DNA of 64,000 bases. It comes from Roseovarius nubinhibens ISM. Lineage in GTDB: Bacteria > Pseudomonadota > Alphaproteobacteria > Rhodobacterales > Rhodobacteraceae. Of the stretch, positions 41,840 through 50,790 are shown one piece after another (position 1 is the stretch's first letter; each line of letters opens with the position of its first letter). The translations under genes and the position numbers were made by a program. The notes beneath the pieces were generated by a model. The model saw only the letters and a program-made list of their open reading frames with translations, was not told the origin of the DNA and did not search any database. Location of the stretch: contig NZ_CH724156.1 of assembly GCF_000152625.1 (NCBI RefSeq), forward strand, positions 3,092,602 through 3,156,601. Reading direction: 5' to 3'.

Positions 41840-42582
41840 TCCTTGCGGAGCTCGGCCACGATCTGTTCCATGCCCTCGAGTGGAACATAGCCGCGCACCA
41901 TCTGATCGCCCATCACGAAGGTCGGCGTGCCGGTGATCTGCAGCGCGCCGGCGAGCGCGTGGTTCTGGGCGATGGCCTCGGAGACCTCTTCATCCTCCAT
42001 CCGCGCGGCAATGGCATCGGCATCGAGACCGAAGGAGGTGGCGAGACGCTTGAGCGCCGCCTCGGTGATATCGCCGTTGAACGCCATGAGCCCGTCATGC
42101 AGGCTCTCATAGGCCTCGTCGCCGGCTTCGAGCTTGGTCGCGATGGCAAAGCGCGAGGCCATCACAGAGGCTTCGCCGAGGATCGGAAACTCTTTGACGA
42201 TAAAGCGGATATTGCCATCCGTTTCGAGCAGCTCCTTGACCTCGCCAAAGGCGCGTTTGCAATAGCCGCAGCGGTAATCGAGGAACTCGACGATGGTGAT
42301 GTCGCCCTCGGGATTGCCGCCGACCCAAGAGTGGTCGTCGTTGAAAATGGCGTCGCTGTTGCGGCTGACCATTTCCTGATCGGCGCTGACCTGATCCTGT
42401 TGCTGGCGCTGTTCGAGAACGGCGACCGCCTCCATGATCACTTCGGGGTTTTCCAACAGGTAGGTGCGGATTTCGTCGTGCAGCGCGCTGCGTTCGGCAT
42501 CGGTCATCGACCCGAGATCGAGGGCTGCCGCAGGCAGCGCCAGGGTGAGCGCGAGCGCGGTCGAGGTGAGAAAACGGGTCAT
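41836..42582 (-). CDS. DsbA-family periplasmic thiol oxidoreductase
   Basis: A 248-residue exported thioredoxin-fold protein. It has a signal peptide (1-21), an N-terminal helical segment, the redox motif CGYC at 105-108 in FLDYRCGYCKRAF, a helical insertion and cis-Pro in GTPTFVMGDQMVRGYV. It resembles the DsbA/ScsC/Com1-like group acting on periplasmic disulfides. Start ATG 42582; a TTG one codon upstream is an alternative. It lies 5 nt after the M48 peptidase gene and overlaps the CENC paralogue, so three proteins are made from one message. Confidence 0.92.
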   Translation of the reverse strand: MTRFLTSTALALTLALPAAALDLGSMTDAERSALHDEIRTYLLENPEVIMEAVAVLEQRQQQDQVSADQEMVSRNSDAIFNDDHSWVGGNPEGDITIVEFLDYRCGYCKRAFGEVKELLETDGNIRFIVKEFPILGEASVMASRFAIATKLEAGDEAYESLHDGLMAFNGDITEAALKRLATSFGLDADAIAARMEDEEVSEAIAQNHALAGALQITGTPTFVMGDQMVRGYVPLEGMEQIVAELRKE

Positions 42583-42587
42583 CAACT

Positions 42588-43916
42588 TTATTTCCTTTTA
42601 CGTTGAGCGGCCTTGGCCGCAGAGAGCACATCCTGAGCGCGTTGCCAACCGGCGGAGCCGCGCGGCAAAAGGTCCGAGGCGCGCCCGGCGTGAAGCCCGG
42701 CATCCGCCATCCGCCCCTGCAGCGCATAGCGTTCGGCCGTGACCAGCGAGGCCATACCGCGATTGCCGGATTTGGCATAGGCGACGCCGAGATCGCGCAT
42801 CACGCGAATATCGCCGACGTCGCGGGACCGTGCCTTGGTGAGAATTTGCAGGGCCTTGTCATTTTGCCCCTGCGCCAGCAGCGCCCGCCCATAGGAACCG
42901 AGGATCAGCGCATCATTGGGGGCGGCGTTGACCGCGCGGGCATAGCTGTTGGCGGCCTCGGCAAAGCGGCGGTTCTCCATCAGGATCTGGCCGCGCAGCT
43001 CTAGGTAATAGGGATCGTTGCGGCGGATCGCGAGCGCCCCGTCGATCGAGCGCAACGCCCGATCCATCCGCGACTGGCGGTGATGGGCGGCGGCCTCGCG
43101 CATGAGTTTCACATCCTGAAAGCCGCTTTCACCGGCGCGGGTGAGCGTCCATTTCGGCGAGAGTTTGAAGGCCGAAAGCTTGCCCTTGGCGCGGGCGAAC
43201 CAATAGTCGGCATTGGGCGATTTGGCCCCCGGACGGGCATTGGCATCGGCGAGGCTCTTGACCGCGCGGTAGCGGTCCGAGGACATCGGATGCGAGCGCG
43301 AATAGGGGTCCTGGCGGCTTTCGCTGAGCACTTCCTGACCGCGAAAAATCTCCATCACCTCGACCGCGCCCTGCGGGTCGATCCCGGCGCGCAGCAGATA
43401 GCGCACGCTGGCGCTGTCGGCGGAACTTTCTTCGGCGCGGGTGTGCACGAAGAAAAGCCGCAGCGCCGTGTTGGTGGCGCCCACGGCGCCTGCCGCCGCC
43501 ACCTGTCCGTTGCCCGAGATGGCACCTGCCGCCGCGGCAAGCGCCACGCCGATCCCAGCCGCTGTGCGCGCGTTGCGCATATTGACGGGGCGGCGCACCA
43601 GATGGCCGCTGGCGATATGGGCCGCCTCATGGGCAATCACCGCCTGCAGCATTTCCGGCGTGCGCATTTTGAGCAAAAGCCCGGAATGGATAAAGATATG
43701 ATCCTGATCCACTACGAAAGCGTTAAGATTGCGGTCGTCAATCACCAGGATCTTGACCCGCGCGGGGCTCAGCCCGGCGGCCTGCAGCACCGGCGTGGCG
43801 AGCTGTTTCAGCGCATGTTCGATATCGGGGTCGCGCAACAGCGTCAGCGCCCGGGCCGGGGAGGTCATCCCGAGGCCAAGAATGAGGATCGCTGCAAAAA
43901 GTCGTACAAGTTGCAT
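42588..43916 (-). CDS. M48-family zinc metalloprotease with TPR region (BepA/YfgC-like)
   Basis: A 442-residue exported protein with signal peptide (MQLVRLFAAILILGL to about SPARA). The M48 domain has VIAHEAAHIASGH (HExxH) and the third ligand Glu in HTRAEESSADSASVRY. A C-terminal tetratricopeptide-like helical array covers about residues 270-435 (NRRFAEAANSYARAVNAAPN). BepA in E. coli assists LptD assembly and degrades stalled outer-membrane proteins, including through disulfide-linked forms, which fits the two DsbA-type genes downstream. ATG at 43916 with AAGGGG upstream; a TTG at 43937 is less likely. Confidence 0.92.
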   Translation of the reverse strand: MQLVRLFAAILILGLGMTSPARALTLLRDPDIEHALKQLATPVLQAAGLSPARVKILVIDDRNLNAFVVDQDHIFIHSGLLLKMRTPEMLQAVIAHEAAHIASGHLVRRPVNMRNARTAAGIGVALAAAAGAISGNGQVAAAGAVGATNTALRLFFVHTRAEESSADSASVRYLLRAGIDPQGAVEVMEIFRGQEVLSESRQDPYSRSHPMSSDRYRAVKSLADANARPGAKSPNADYWFARAKGKLSAFKLSPKWTLTRAGESGFQDVKLMREAAAHHRQSRMDRALRSIDGALAIRRNDPYYLELRGQILMENRRFAEAANSYARAVNAAPNDALILGSYGRALLAQGQNDKALQILTKARSRDVGDIRVMRDLGVAYAKSGNRGMASLVTAERYALQGRMADAGLHAGRASDLLPRGSAGWQRAQDVLSAAKAAQRKRK

Positions 43917-43979
43917 TGACGGCAACCCCTTAACCAAGTGAATGGGCTGGGTGACTGTGCAACAATGTGAGAGAAACCC

Positions 43980-45122
43980 ATGCGGAACTCAACCCGATCC
44001 CAGGTCGATCCCTTTATTGTGATGGATGTCATGGAGGCCGCCCGCCGGGCCGAGGCCGAGGGGCGTCACATCATCCATATGGAAGTGGGTCAGCCGGGCA
44101 CGCCCGCGCCTGAGGGGGCGCGCGCGGCACTGGCGCAGGCGATGGAGGGCGACGCGATGGGCTATACCGTGGCGCTCGGCCTGCCGGCGCTGCGCGAACG
44201 GATCGCGGGGCTCTATAAGTCGTGGTACGGGCTCGATATTTCGCCCGAGCGGGTGGTTGTCACCTCGGGCTCTTCGGGGGCGTTCATCCTCGCCTTTACG
44301 GCGCTTTTTGATGCCGGCGACCGGGTGGGGATCGGCATGCCGGGCTACCCGTCCTATCGGCAGATTCTCAAGGCGCTCGACTTGGTCCCGGTGGAGATCG
44401 AGACGAAAGCGGAAAACCGCCTGCAACCGGTGGCGCAGGACCTGGAAGGCCATGATTTGCAAGGGCTTATGGTGGCGAGCCCGGCGAATCCGTCGGGCAC
44501 GATGCTGGACCATGCGGCGCTGGCGGAGTTGATCGAGGCGGCGCGGGCGCAGGGGGCGAGTTTTATCAGCGACGAGATCTATCACGGGATCGAATATGAC
44601 AGCAAAGCGGTGAGCGCGCTGGAGATCTCGGACGAGGTCTATGTGATCAATTCCTTCTCGAAATATTTCTCGATGACGGGCTGGCGTGTGGGCTGGATGG
44701 TGGTGCCGCAAGATCATGTGCGCACGGTTGAACGGCTGGCGCAAAATCTCTTCATCTGCCCGCCCCATGCGAGCCAGGTGGCGGCCTTGGCGGCGATGGG
44801 GTGTGACGAGGAATTGCAAGCGAATCTAGAGGTTTACAAGGTGAACCGACAGTTGATGATCGACGGTTTGCCGAAGGCAGGGTTCGACCGGATCGCGCCG
44901 CCGGACGGGGCGTTCTACGTCTATGCGGATGTCTCGCATCTGACCGAGGATTCCCGGGCTTTCGCAGCGGAAATCCTTGAAAAAGCAGGGGTTGCGGTGA
45001 CGCCGGGGCTCGATTTCGATCCCAAGCGCGGCCATGGCACGATCCGGTTTTCCTATGCGCGGGCGACCGAGGATATCCGCGAAGGGCTGCGCCGGTTGGC
45101 GGAGTTCATGGCGGCGCGATAG
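43980..45122 (+). CDS. Class I/II pyridoxal-phosphate aminotransferase
   Basis: A 380-residue fold-type I aminotransferase. PLP-binding Lys is in INSFSKYFSMTGWRVGW; other family motifs are VTSGSSGAFILAFTALFD, ASPANPSGTMLD, SDEIYHGIEYD and a C-terminal substrate-binding Arg in HGTIRFSYARAT. Substrate unclear (aspartate/alanine/aromatic type). ATG at 43980; divergent from the M48 operon by 63 bp. A repeat copy and a hairpin follow it. Confidence 0.9.
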   Translation: MRNSTRSQVDPFIVMDVMEAARRAEAEGRHIIHMEVGQPGTPAPEGARAALAQAMEGDAMGYTVALGLPALRERIAGLYKSWYGLDISPERVVVTSGSSGAFILAFTALFDAGDRVGIGMPGYPSYRQILKALDLVPVEIETKAENRLQPVAQDLEGHDLQGLMVASPANPSGTMLDHAALAELIEAARAQGASFISDEIYHGIEYDSKAVSALEISDEVYVINSFSKYFSMTGWRVGWMVVPQDHVRTVERLAQNLFICPPHASQVAALAAMGCDEELQANLEVYKVNRQLMIDGLPKAGFDRIAPPDGAFYVYADVSHLTEDSRAFAAEILEKAGVAVTPGLDFDPKRGHGTIRFSYARATEDIREGLRRLAEFMAAR

Positions 45123-45145
45123 GCCGGAAAGTGACGGATAATGCC

Positions 45146-45163
45146 ACGTCGGTATCGCGTCGG
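45146..45163 (+). repeat. Dispersed repeat core, copy B
   Basis: ACGTCGGTATCGCGTCGG in the gap after the aminotransferase gene, 17/18 identical to copy A at 18445-18462. Downstream GCGACAGTG and GCAAAAT are also shared with copy A. Confidence 0.6.
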
Positions 45164-45212
45164 TAAAACGACAGCAAAGCGACAGTGCGCAAAATCGCGT
45201 CTCGCGGCAGAG

Positions 45213-45239
45213 GACGAGAGGGCGTTGCGGCCTCTCGTC
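45213..45239 (+). terminator. Putative hairpin terminator after the aminotransferase gene
   Basis: GACGAGAGG, 9-nt loop, CCTCTCGTC: 9-bp perfect stem followed only by TTGGGG. Probably a 3'-end hairpin, possibly a weak terminator before amiC. Confidence 0.45.
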
Positions 45240-45295
45240 TTGGGGCGCACGGTTTGCTATAGCTTTGGCAACCAAAAGATTATCGAGCAGCCCCA

Positions 45296-46582
45296 ATGAT
45301 CCGATCTTTGCCCAGATTGATTCTCTGCGCCGCTTTGGCCGCAGGTCCGATGTCATGGTCGCCCCTTCAGGCGCAAGAGCAGACCCAGAGCCAGACCCAG
45401 GCCCAGAGCCAAGCGCCGGCCCCGGCCGCGCTCAGCGGTCTGGCGCGGTTCGATCCGGAGACGAGCCGGGTGGCCGACACAAATGGCGGGGTGCAGGTCG
45501 ATCTCGATCTGAGCCAAGGCGTGCCCTATCGCGCCTATACGCTCGACGCGCCAAAACGGCTCGTCCTCGATTTCCGCGAGGTGGATTTCAGCACGCTGAG
45601 CGCCACGCGGCTTTTGCAAGGCGACAAGGTGCTGGCGGTGCGGGCGGGCAAGATCCGCCCCGGCTGGTCGCGGATGGTGCTCGACCTCAACGCGCCCTTG
45701 GTGCTGCGCAGCGCCAATATGGCGATTGACCGGGCGACGGGGCGGGCGGCGCTGTCGCTCTGGCTCGAGGACACCGACGCAGACGAGTTTGCGGCCAGCG
45801 CCGGTGTGCCCGATATTGCCGGCTGGGCACCGCCGAAGCCGGGCGAGGGCAAGCCGCCGGTGGCCCGTGACCCGCATGGGCCGCTGCGCGTCATGCTCGA
45901 CCCCGGCCATGGCGGCATCGATCCCGGGGCCGAGGCCGATGGCGCGGTGGAAAAAGAGCTCATGCTGAGCTTTGCGCGGCAGCTCAAGGAGGTTCTGCTG
46001 CGGGGCGGTGATGTCGAGGTCATGCTCACCCGCGAGGATGATCACTTCGTCTCGCTCGAGCGGCGGGTGGCCATCGCCCATGAGCGCAAGGCCGATATTT
46101 TCATCTCGCTCCATGCCGATGCGCTGAGCGAGGGGGGCGCGCGAGGGGCCACGGTCTATACGCTCGACCCCGATGCCAGCGACGCGGCGAGCCGGGCCTT
46201 GGCCGAGCGTCACGAGCGCGACGATCTGCTATCGGGCGTCGATCTCAGCCAGAGCGACGATGTGGTGGCGGATGTGCTGATGGATCTGGCGCGGCTCGAA
46301 TCAAGACCCCGGTCCGATCTTCTGGCGCGGGCCATCGTGCTGGCCTTGCGCGAAGAACAGCTGCCGGTGAACAACCACGCGCTGCGCGCGGCGGGGTTTT
46401 CGGTGCTGAAATCGCCCGATATTCCCTCGGTTCTGCTCGAGCTTGGGTTTCTCTCGTCCGAGAGCGATCGCGGCAATCTTCTGGATGAAGAGTGGCGCAA
46501 CCATATGGCGGTGGCGGTGGCGGATGCGATCCGCGCCTGGGCCATTGCCGACGAGGCGGCGGCCGAGCTGGTGCGCCAGTGA
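45296..46582 (+). CDS. amiC: N-acetylmuramoyl-L-alanine amidase AmiC-type (AMIN + Amidase_3)
   Basis: Periplasmic zinc amidase cutting stem peptides from peptidoglycan during cell separation. The 428 residues have a signal peptide (to about QAQEQ), a Gln-rich linker, an N-terminal AMIN domain (about 55-150, YRAYTLDAPKRLVLDFREV) and a C-terminal Amidase_3 domain. Zinc ligands are visible in MLDPGHGGIDPGA (His), AVEKELML (Glu), ISLHADAL (His), and the catalytic Glu in VLLELGFLSS. The autoinhibitory helix region typical of AmiC is present between them. PBP1A follows 109 bp later. Confidence 0.95.
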   Translation: MIRSLPRLILCAALAAGPMSWSPLQAQEQTQSQTQAQSQAPAPAALSGLARFDPETSRVADTNGGVQVDLDLSQGVPYRAYTLDAPKRLVLDFREVDFSTLSATRLLQGDKVLAVRAGKIRPGWSRMVLDLNAPLVLRSANMAIDRATGRAALSLWLEDTDADEFAASAGVPDIAGWAPPKPGEGKPPVARDPHGPLRVMLDPGHGGIDPGAEADGAVEKELMLSFARQLKEVLLRGGDVEVMLTREDDHFVSLERRVAIAHERKADIFISLHADALSEGGARGATVYTLDPDASDAASRALAERHERDDLLSGVDLSQSDDVVADVLMDLARLESRPRSDLLARAIVLALREEQLPVNNHALRAAGFSVLKSPDIPSVLLELGFLSSESDRGNLLDEEWRNHMAVAVADAIRAWAIADEAAAELVRQ

Positions 46583-46691
46583 GTTATGTGACGGCGTGGC
46601 GGCGGGTTTTGGCCCAGCGTCACGGCGGGGATGTTTTGACGCCGGGCGCGGCGATGCCTATATGGGCAGGTGAATTGATGCGGGGGCCGCA

Positions 46692-49217
46692 GTGCTAAGA
46701 GCCATTCTTTCGTTTTTCGGTACGATCTTTACCCTCCTGACCATGGGGGTGATGTTGATTGCGGTCAGTCTTGGCGCGGTTTTCTATATCTATGGCAAGG
46801 ACTTGCCGAGCCATGAGAGCCTCGCCAATTACACGCCGCCGACGATCAGCCGAATCTTTTCGACCGAAGGCCGCATCATTGACGAATTTTCCCGCGAGAG
46901 GCGGCTTTTCACCCCGGCGGATGAAATCCCCGAGCTGGTGAAACAGGCGTTCATCAGCGCCGAGGACAAGAATTTCTATTCCCATGGCGGCTATGACGCG
47001 GGCGGGATCGCCGCCGCCGCCTATGAGGCGGTGCGGTCGCGGGGCGAAAACGTGCGCGGCGCTTCGACCATCACCCAGCAGGTGATGAAGAACTTCCTTC
47101 TGTCGGGCGACCGCAAGCTTGAGCGCAAGATCAAGGAGATCATCCTCGCCACGCGGATCGAAGAGACGCTCGACAAGGAAAAGATCCTCGAGCTCTATCT
47201 CAACGAGATTTTCCTCGGTCAGAACAGCTATGGCGTGGCGGCGGCGGCGCAGACCTATTTCAACAAGACCCTGTCGCAGCTCGCCCCGCATGAGGCGGCG
47301 TTCCTCGCCTCGCTGCCCAAGGCACCGTCGGATTTCCATCCGGTGCGGCGCAAGGACCGTCTCTTGCAGCGGCGCAACTATGTGCTGCGCGAAATGCGCG
47401 AGAACGGCTTTATCACCGAGGCCGCCTATGAGACGGAGGTCGATGAGCCGCTGCGTTCGGTGCAGAACGGCGATTACGAGCCCTTTGCCAAGGCGCTGCC
47501 GCCGCGCGATTATTTCACCGATGAAATCCGCCGTCAGCTCAGCCGGGATTTCGGCGAGGCCGAGTTCTTTACGGGCGGTCTGAGCGTGCGCGCCACGCTC
47601 GACCCGGAATTGCAGGTGGTGGCGGCCCGAGCGCTGCAGGGCAAGCTCGAGGAATATGACCGGGGCATTGGCCGCTGGCGTGGCACCGGCAAGAGCATCC
47701 CCGCCGAAGTGGCCACGGATGACGCGGCCTGGCGCGAGGCGCTGGCCAATGTGAGCGTGGCGCGTGATATCGATCTCGACGGGCCATGGTATCCGGCGGT
47801 GGTGCGCAAGATCGAGGATCAGCAGATGACCCTTGGCATCGAGGGCACCATCAATGATGCGGAGCCGCCGGTGGTGCCGCGCAAGGATATTTCCTGGCTG
47901 CGGGGCGATTTCGCCGCGAATTTCGAAGTGGGCGACGTGGTGCATGTGCGCCGCATGACCGAAGGCAGCAATGGCGAGGGCGCGTTCATCCGCTGGACCC
48001 TGCGGCAGGTGCCGGAAGTGCAGGGCGGCTTCATGGCGATGGACGTGAACACCGGGCGGGTGATCTCGATGCAGGGCGGGTTCTCTTATCAGAACTCGGT
48101 CTTCAACCGCGCCACCCAGGCCAAGCGTCAGCCGGGCTCGAGTTTCAAGCCCTTCGTCTATGCCGCCGCGCTCGACAGCGGCTATACGCCCGCGACGATC
48201 ATCGTCGACGCGCCCATCGAGATCAACACGCCGCAGGGCCTCTGGCGGCCGCGCAACTCGTCCAACAAATTCTATGGGCCGACGCCGCTGCGCACCGGGA
48301 TCGAACAGTCGCGGAACCTGATGACCATCCGTCTCGCGCAAGAGGTCGGCATGGATGTGGTGGCGTCCTATGCCGAACGCTTTGGCGTCTATGAGGATAT
48401 GAGCCCGTTTCTCGCCAACTCGCTCGGGTCGGAAGAGACGACGCTCTATAACATGGTGGCGGCCTATGCGATGTTCGCCAATGGCGGCGAGCGGGTCGAG
48501 CCGACGCTGGTCGACCGGGTGCAGGACCGCTATGGCCGCACGGTCTATCGCCACGATCCGCGCACCTGTGTCGATTGTACCGATCCCGGCATCCCCGAGA
48601 GCCGTGGCCCGCGCATCGTGTCGGACCGCGAGCGGGTGATGGATGCAATCACCGCCTATCAGCTCACCTCGATGATGCGCGGCGTGGTCGAACGCGGCAC
48701 CGCCAGCAACCATGTCAAGCTCAGCGTGCCGGTGGCCGGCAAGACCGGCACCACCAATGACGCGCGCGACGTGTGGTTCGTGGGCTTTACCAGCAATATC
48801 GTGGCGGGCTGCTACATCGGCTTTGACCAGCCCCGGAGCCTGGGCCGTGGCGCCTATGGCGCGGGCATGTGCGGGCCGGTGTTCACCGAGTTCATGCGCA
48901 AGGCGACGGCCAAATATGGCGGCGGCGAATTCAAAGTGCCGCCGGGCGGGTTCTTTATGAAGATCGACCGTTTCACCGGGGCGCGGCTGTCGGATGATGC
49001 GAGCGGGCCCAATGTGGTGGCCGAGTATTTCCGCGAGGGCGAAGAGCCGATCTTTGGCATCGCCTTTGACGGGGGCTTTGCCATGGGCAATGACCTCGAA
49101 CTCTTTGCCACCGGCGAGCGGGACACGATCCGCGAGGTCACGACGTCGGACGGTCAGACCGGCAAGGTCGGCAAGAAAGCCACCTTTGGCTCGATCTCTT
49201 CCGGCGGGCTCTACTGA
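46692..49217 (+). CDS. mrcA: Penicillin-binding protein 1A (bifunctional)
   Basis: Class A PBP that polymerises and cross-links peptidoglycan. The 841 residues have an N-terminal membrane anchor, a GT51 transglycosylase domain (SAEDKNFYSHGGYD, GASTITQQVMKNFLLS, LNEIFLGQNSYGVAAAA) and a transpeptidase domain. The transpeptidase shows SSFKPF (SxxK), EQSRNLM (SxN) and GKTGTTNDARDVWFVGF (KTG). An OB-like insertion lies at about 330-410. The start is a GTG at 46692, which gives the usual short cytoplasmic N-terminus; GGGGG lies upstream. Confidence 0.97.
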   Translation: MLRAILSFFGTIFTLLTMGVMLIAVSLGAVFYIYGKDLPSHESLANYTPPTISRIFSTEGRIIDEFSRERRLFTPADEIPELVKQAFISAEDKNFYSHGGYDAGGIAAAAYEAVRSRGENVRGASTITQQVMKNFLLSGDRKLERKIKEIILATRIEETLDKEKILELYLNEIFLGQNSYGVAAAAQTYFNKTLSQLAPHEAAFLASLPKAPSDFHPVRRKDRLLQRRNYVLREMRENGFITEAAYETEVDEPLRSVQNGDYEPFAKALPPRDYFTDEIRRQLSRDFGEAEFFTGGLSVRATLDPELQVVAARALQGKLEEYDRGIGRWRGTGKSIPAEVATDDAAWREALANVSVARDIDLDGPWYPAVVRKIEDQQMTLGIEGTINDAEPPVVPRKDISWLRGDFAANFEVGDVVHVRRMTEGSNGEGAFIRWTLRQVPEVQGGFMAMDVNTGRVISMQGGFSYQNSVFNRATQAKRQPGSSFKPFVYAAALDSGYTPATIIVDAPIEINTPQGLWRPRNSSNKFYGPTPLRTGIEQSRNLMTIRLAQEVGMDVVASYAERFGVYEDMSPFLANSLGSEETTLYNMVAAYAMFANGGERVEPTLVDRVQDRYGRTVYRHDPRTCVDCTDPGIPESRGPRIVSDRERVMDAITAYQLTSMMRGVVERGTASNHVKLSVPVAGKTGTTNDARDVWFVGFTSNIVAGCYIGFDQPRSLGRGAYGAGMCGPVFTEFMRKATAKYGGGEFKVPPGGFFMKIDRFTGARLSDDASGPNVVAEYFREGEEPIFGIAFDGGFAMGNDLELFATGERDTIREVTTSDGQTGKVGKKATFGSISSGGLY

Positions 49218-49285
49218 TCGCGATTGCCAAATCGGCCCGGCCCCGATTACCCTGACCCGATGCGTCGCAAGAGGGAGGGCTGGGC

Positions 49286-50245
49286 ATGAGCGGACATGGC
49301 TATGAGAGCGGGCGGTTGAACCTGCCGTTTGTGGGGATTTCGACCTTTGGCAAATCGCCTTATCAGCCCGATTGGGACGCGATAGAGGCCGATGTCGCCA
49401 TCCTCGGCGCGCCGTTCGATTTCGGCACGCAATGGCGGTCCGGGGCGCGGTTTGGGCCGCGCGGCATTCGCGAGGCCTCGACGCTTTTCTCCTTTGGTCA
49501 TGGCGGTGCCTATGACCACGAGGATGACATCACCTATCTGCCCGCCGACAAGGTGCGGATGGTCGATCTGGGTGACGCCGATATCATCCACACCGACACC
49601 GAACAGAGCCATGCCAATATCGAATTTGGCGTGCGCAAGATCCTCGCAGCGGGGGCGCTGCCGGTGGTGCTCGGCGGCGATCATTCGATCAACATCCCCT
49701 GTATCAACGCCTTTGAGGGCCAAGAGCCGATCCATATCGTGCAGATCGACGCCCATCTCGATTTCGTCGATGAGCGCCACGGCGTCCGCCATGGCCATGG
49801 CAACCCGATGCGCCGCGCGGCGGAAAAGCCCTATGTCACCGGGCTCAGCCAGATCGGCATCCGCAATGTGAGCTCGACCGCCAAGGAGGGCTATGACGAT
49901 GCCCGCGCCATGGGCTCGGACATCCTGTCGGTGCGCCAGTTCCGCAAGCTGGGCGTCGACGCCGTGCTCGACCGGATCCCCGCGGGCGTGCGCTATTACG
50001 TGACCATCGACATCGACGGGTTTGATCCCTCGATTGCGCCGGGCACCGGCACGCCGAGCCATGGCGGATTTCTCTATTACGAGGTGCTCGAACTGCTGGA
50101 CGGGCTGGCGCGGCGCGGCGATGTGGTGGGGATGGATCTGGTCGAAGTGGCCCCGGATTACGACCATTCCGGCAGCACGACGATCCTTGCGGCACAGATC
50201 CTGATGAACGCCATTGGAAGGGTCTTGCACCACCGGGCGGGGTAG
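49286..50245 (+). CDS. Agmatinase/guanidinobutyrase (ureohydrolase) family protein
   Basis: Mn2+-dependent ureohydrolase of 319 residues releasing urea from agmatine or a related guanidino compound. Metal ligands are in VLGGDHSIN, IDAHLDFVDERHG and TIDIDGFDPSIAPGTGTPSH. The active site 'HGNPMRRA' loop is preserved. SpeB-type versus guanidinobutyrase specificity cannot be told from sequence. ATG at 49286 has GAGGGAGGG. It is monocistronic between mrcA and the tandem secreted proteins. Confidence 0.9.
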   Translation: MSGHGYESGRLNLPFVGISTFGKSPYQPDWDAIEADVAILGAPFDFGTQWRSGARFGPRGIREASTLFSFGHGGAYDHEDDITYLPADKVRMVDLGDADIIHTDTEQSHANIEFGVRKILAAGALPVVLGGDHSINIPCINAFEGQEPIHIVQIDAHLDFVDERHGVRHGHGNPMRRAAEKPYVTGLSQIGIRNVSSTAKEGYDDARAMGSDILSVRQFRKLGVDAVLDRIPAGVRYYVTIDIDGFDPSIAPGTGTPSHGGFLYYEVLELLDGLARRGDVVGMDLVEVAPDYDHSGSTTILAAQILMNAIGRVLHHRAG

Positions 50246-50358
50246 CCGCAGAGCTCTGAGAGTGGCCTGAGGGGTTTACCCCTTCATATCCCTGTGCTTT
50301 CCTGACGCCATTCTAAGTCGACATTATCAGGCGACGATTGGCGAAAGGGATTTCAGAC

Positions 50359-50790
50359 ATGCGACGATGGATTGCGCGGCTCGGCATGATACCCGCCGCG
50401 CTCGCATTTGCGGCGGGGGCGGCGCAGGCCGCGGGGCCGAAGGTGCGGGTGACCAACCAATGCCCCGAAGAGATGTATCTCTACCTCTATTATCAGCCGA
50501 CGGCGGGCGATTGGCGCACCGCTGGCTGGTACACGATCGCGCCGGGGGCGCGCACCACGCTCAACCATGATGGCGAGACGATCCGCCATGAGTTCAGCAA
50601 ATATCTCTATGTCTATGCCGACACGGCCAGCGGCCATGGCTATTTCAACGATGCCGAGCTGGGCTCGCAGAAGCTGAATGAGATGTTGCTGATCAAGGCC
50701 GGCGACGAACGCTATCTCAAGGCCTATCCGGCCACGGGCGAGACGCGCGACGATATTTTCGACTGGATGATGCGCTGTGACAGATATTGA
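50359..50790 (+). CDS. Secreted 143-aa protein, DUF1036-like, first of a tandem pair
   Basis: Exported protein of unknown function: signal peptide 1-24 (AGAAQA-AGPKV), then VTNQCPEEMYLYLYYQPTAG and TAGWYTIAPGA. It ends in MMRCDRY. The NQC followed by W(R)xAGWYT is shared with the downstream protein and recalls the DUF1036 pattern (Cys-Asn, GW[YW], Cys), so one disulfide between the N-terminal and C-terminal Cys is likely. ATG at 50359 has AAGGGA; a TTG at 50338 is less likely. The stop overlaps the next gene's GTG start region. Confidence 0.8.
   Translation: MRRWIARLGMIPAALAFAAGAAQAAGPKVRVTNQCPEEMYLYLYYQPTAGDWRTAGWYTIAPGARTTLNHDGETIRHEFSKYLYVYADTASGHGYFNDAELGSQKLNEMLLIKAGDERYLKAYPATGETRDDIFDWMMRCDRY

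Noticed and set aside
46695..48713. 672-codon minus-strand open frame over mrcA
   Set aside because: Antisense of the PBP1A gene, whose GT51 and transpeptidase motifs are complete on the plus strand.
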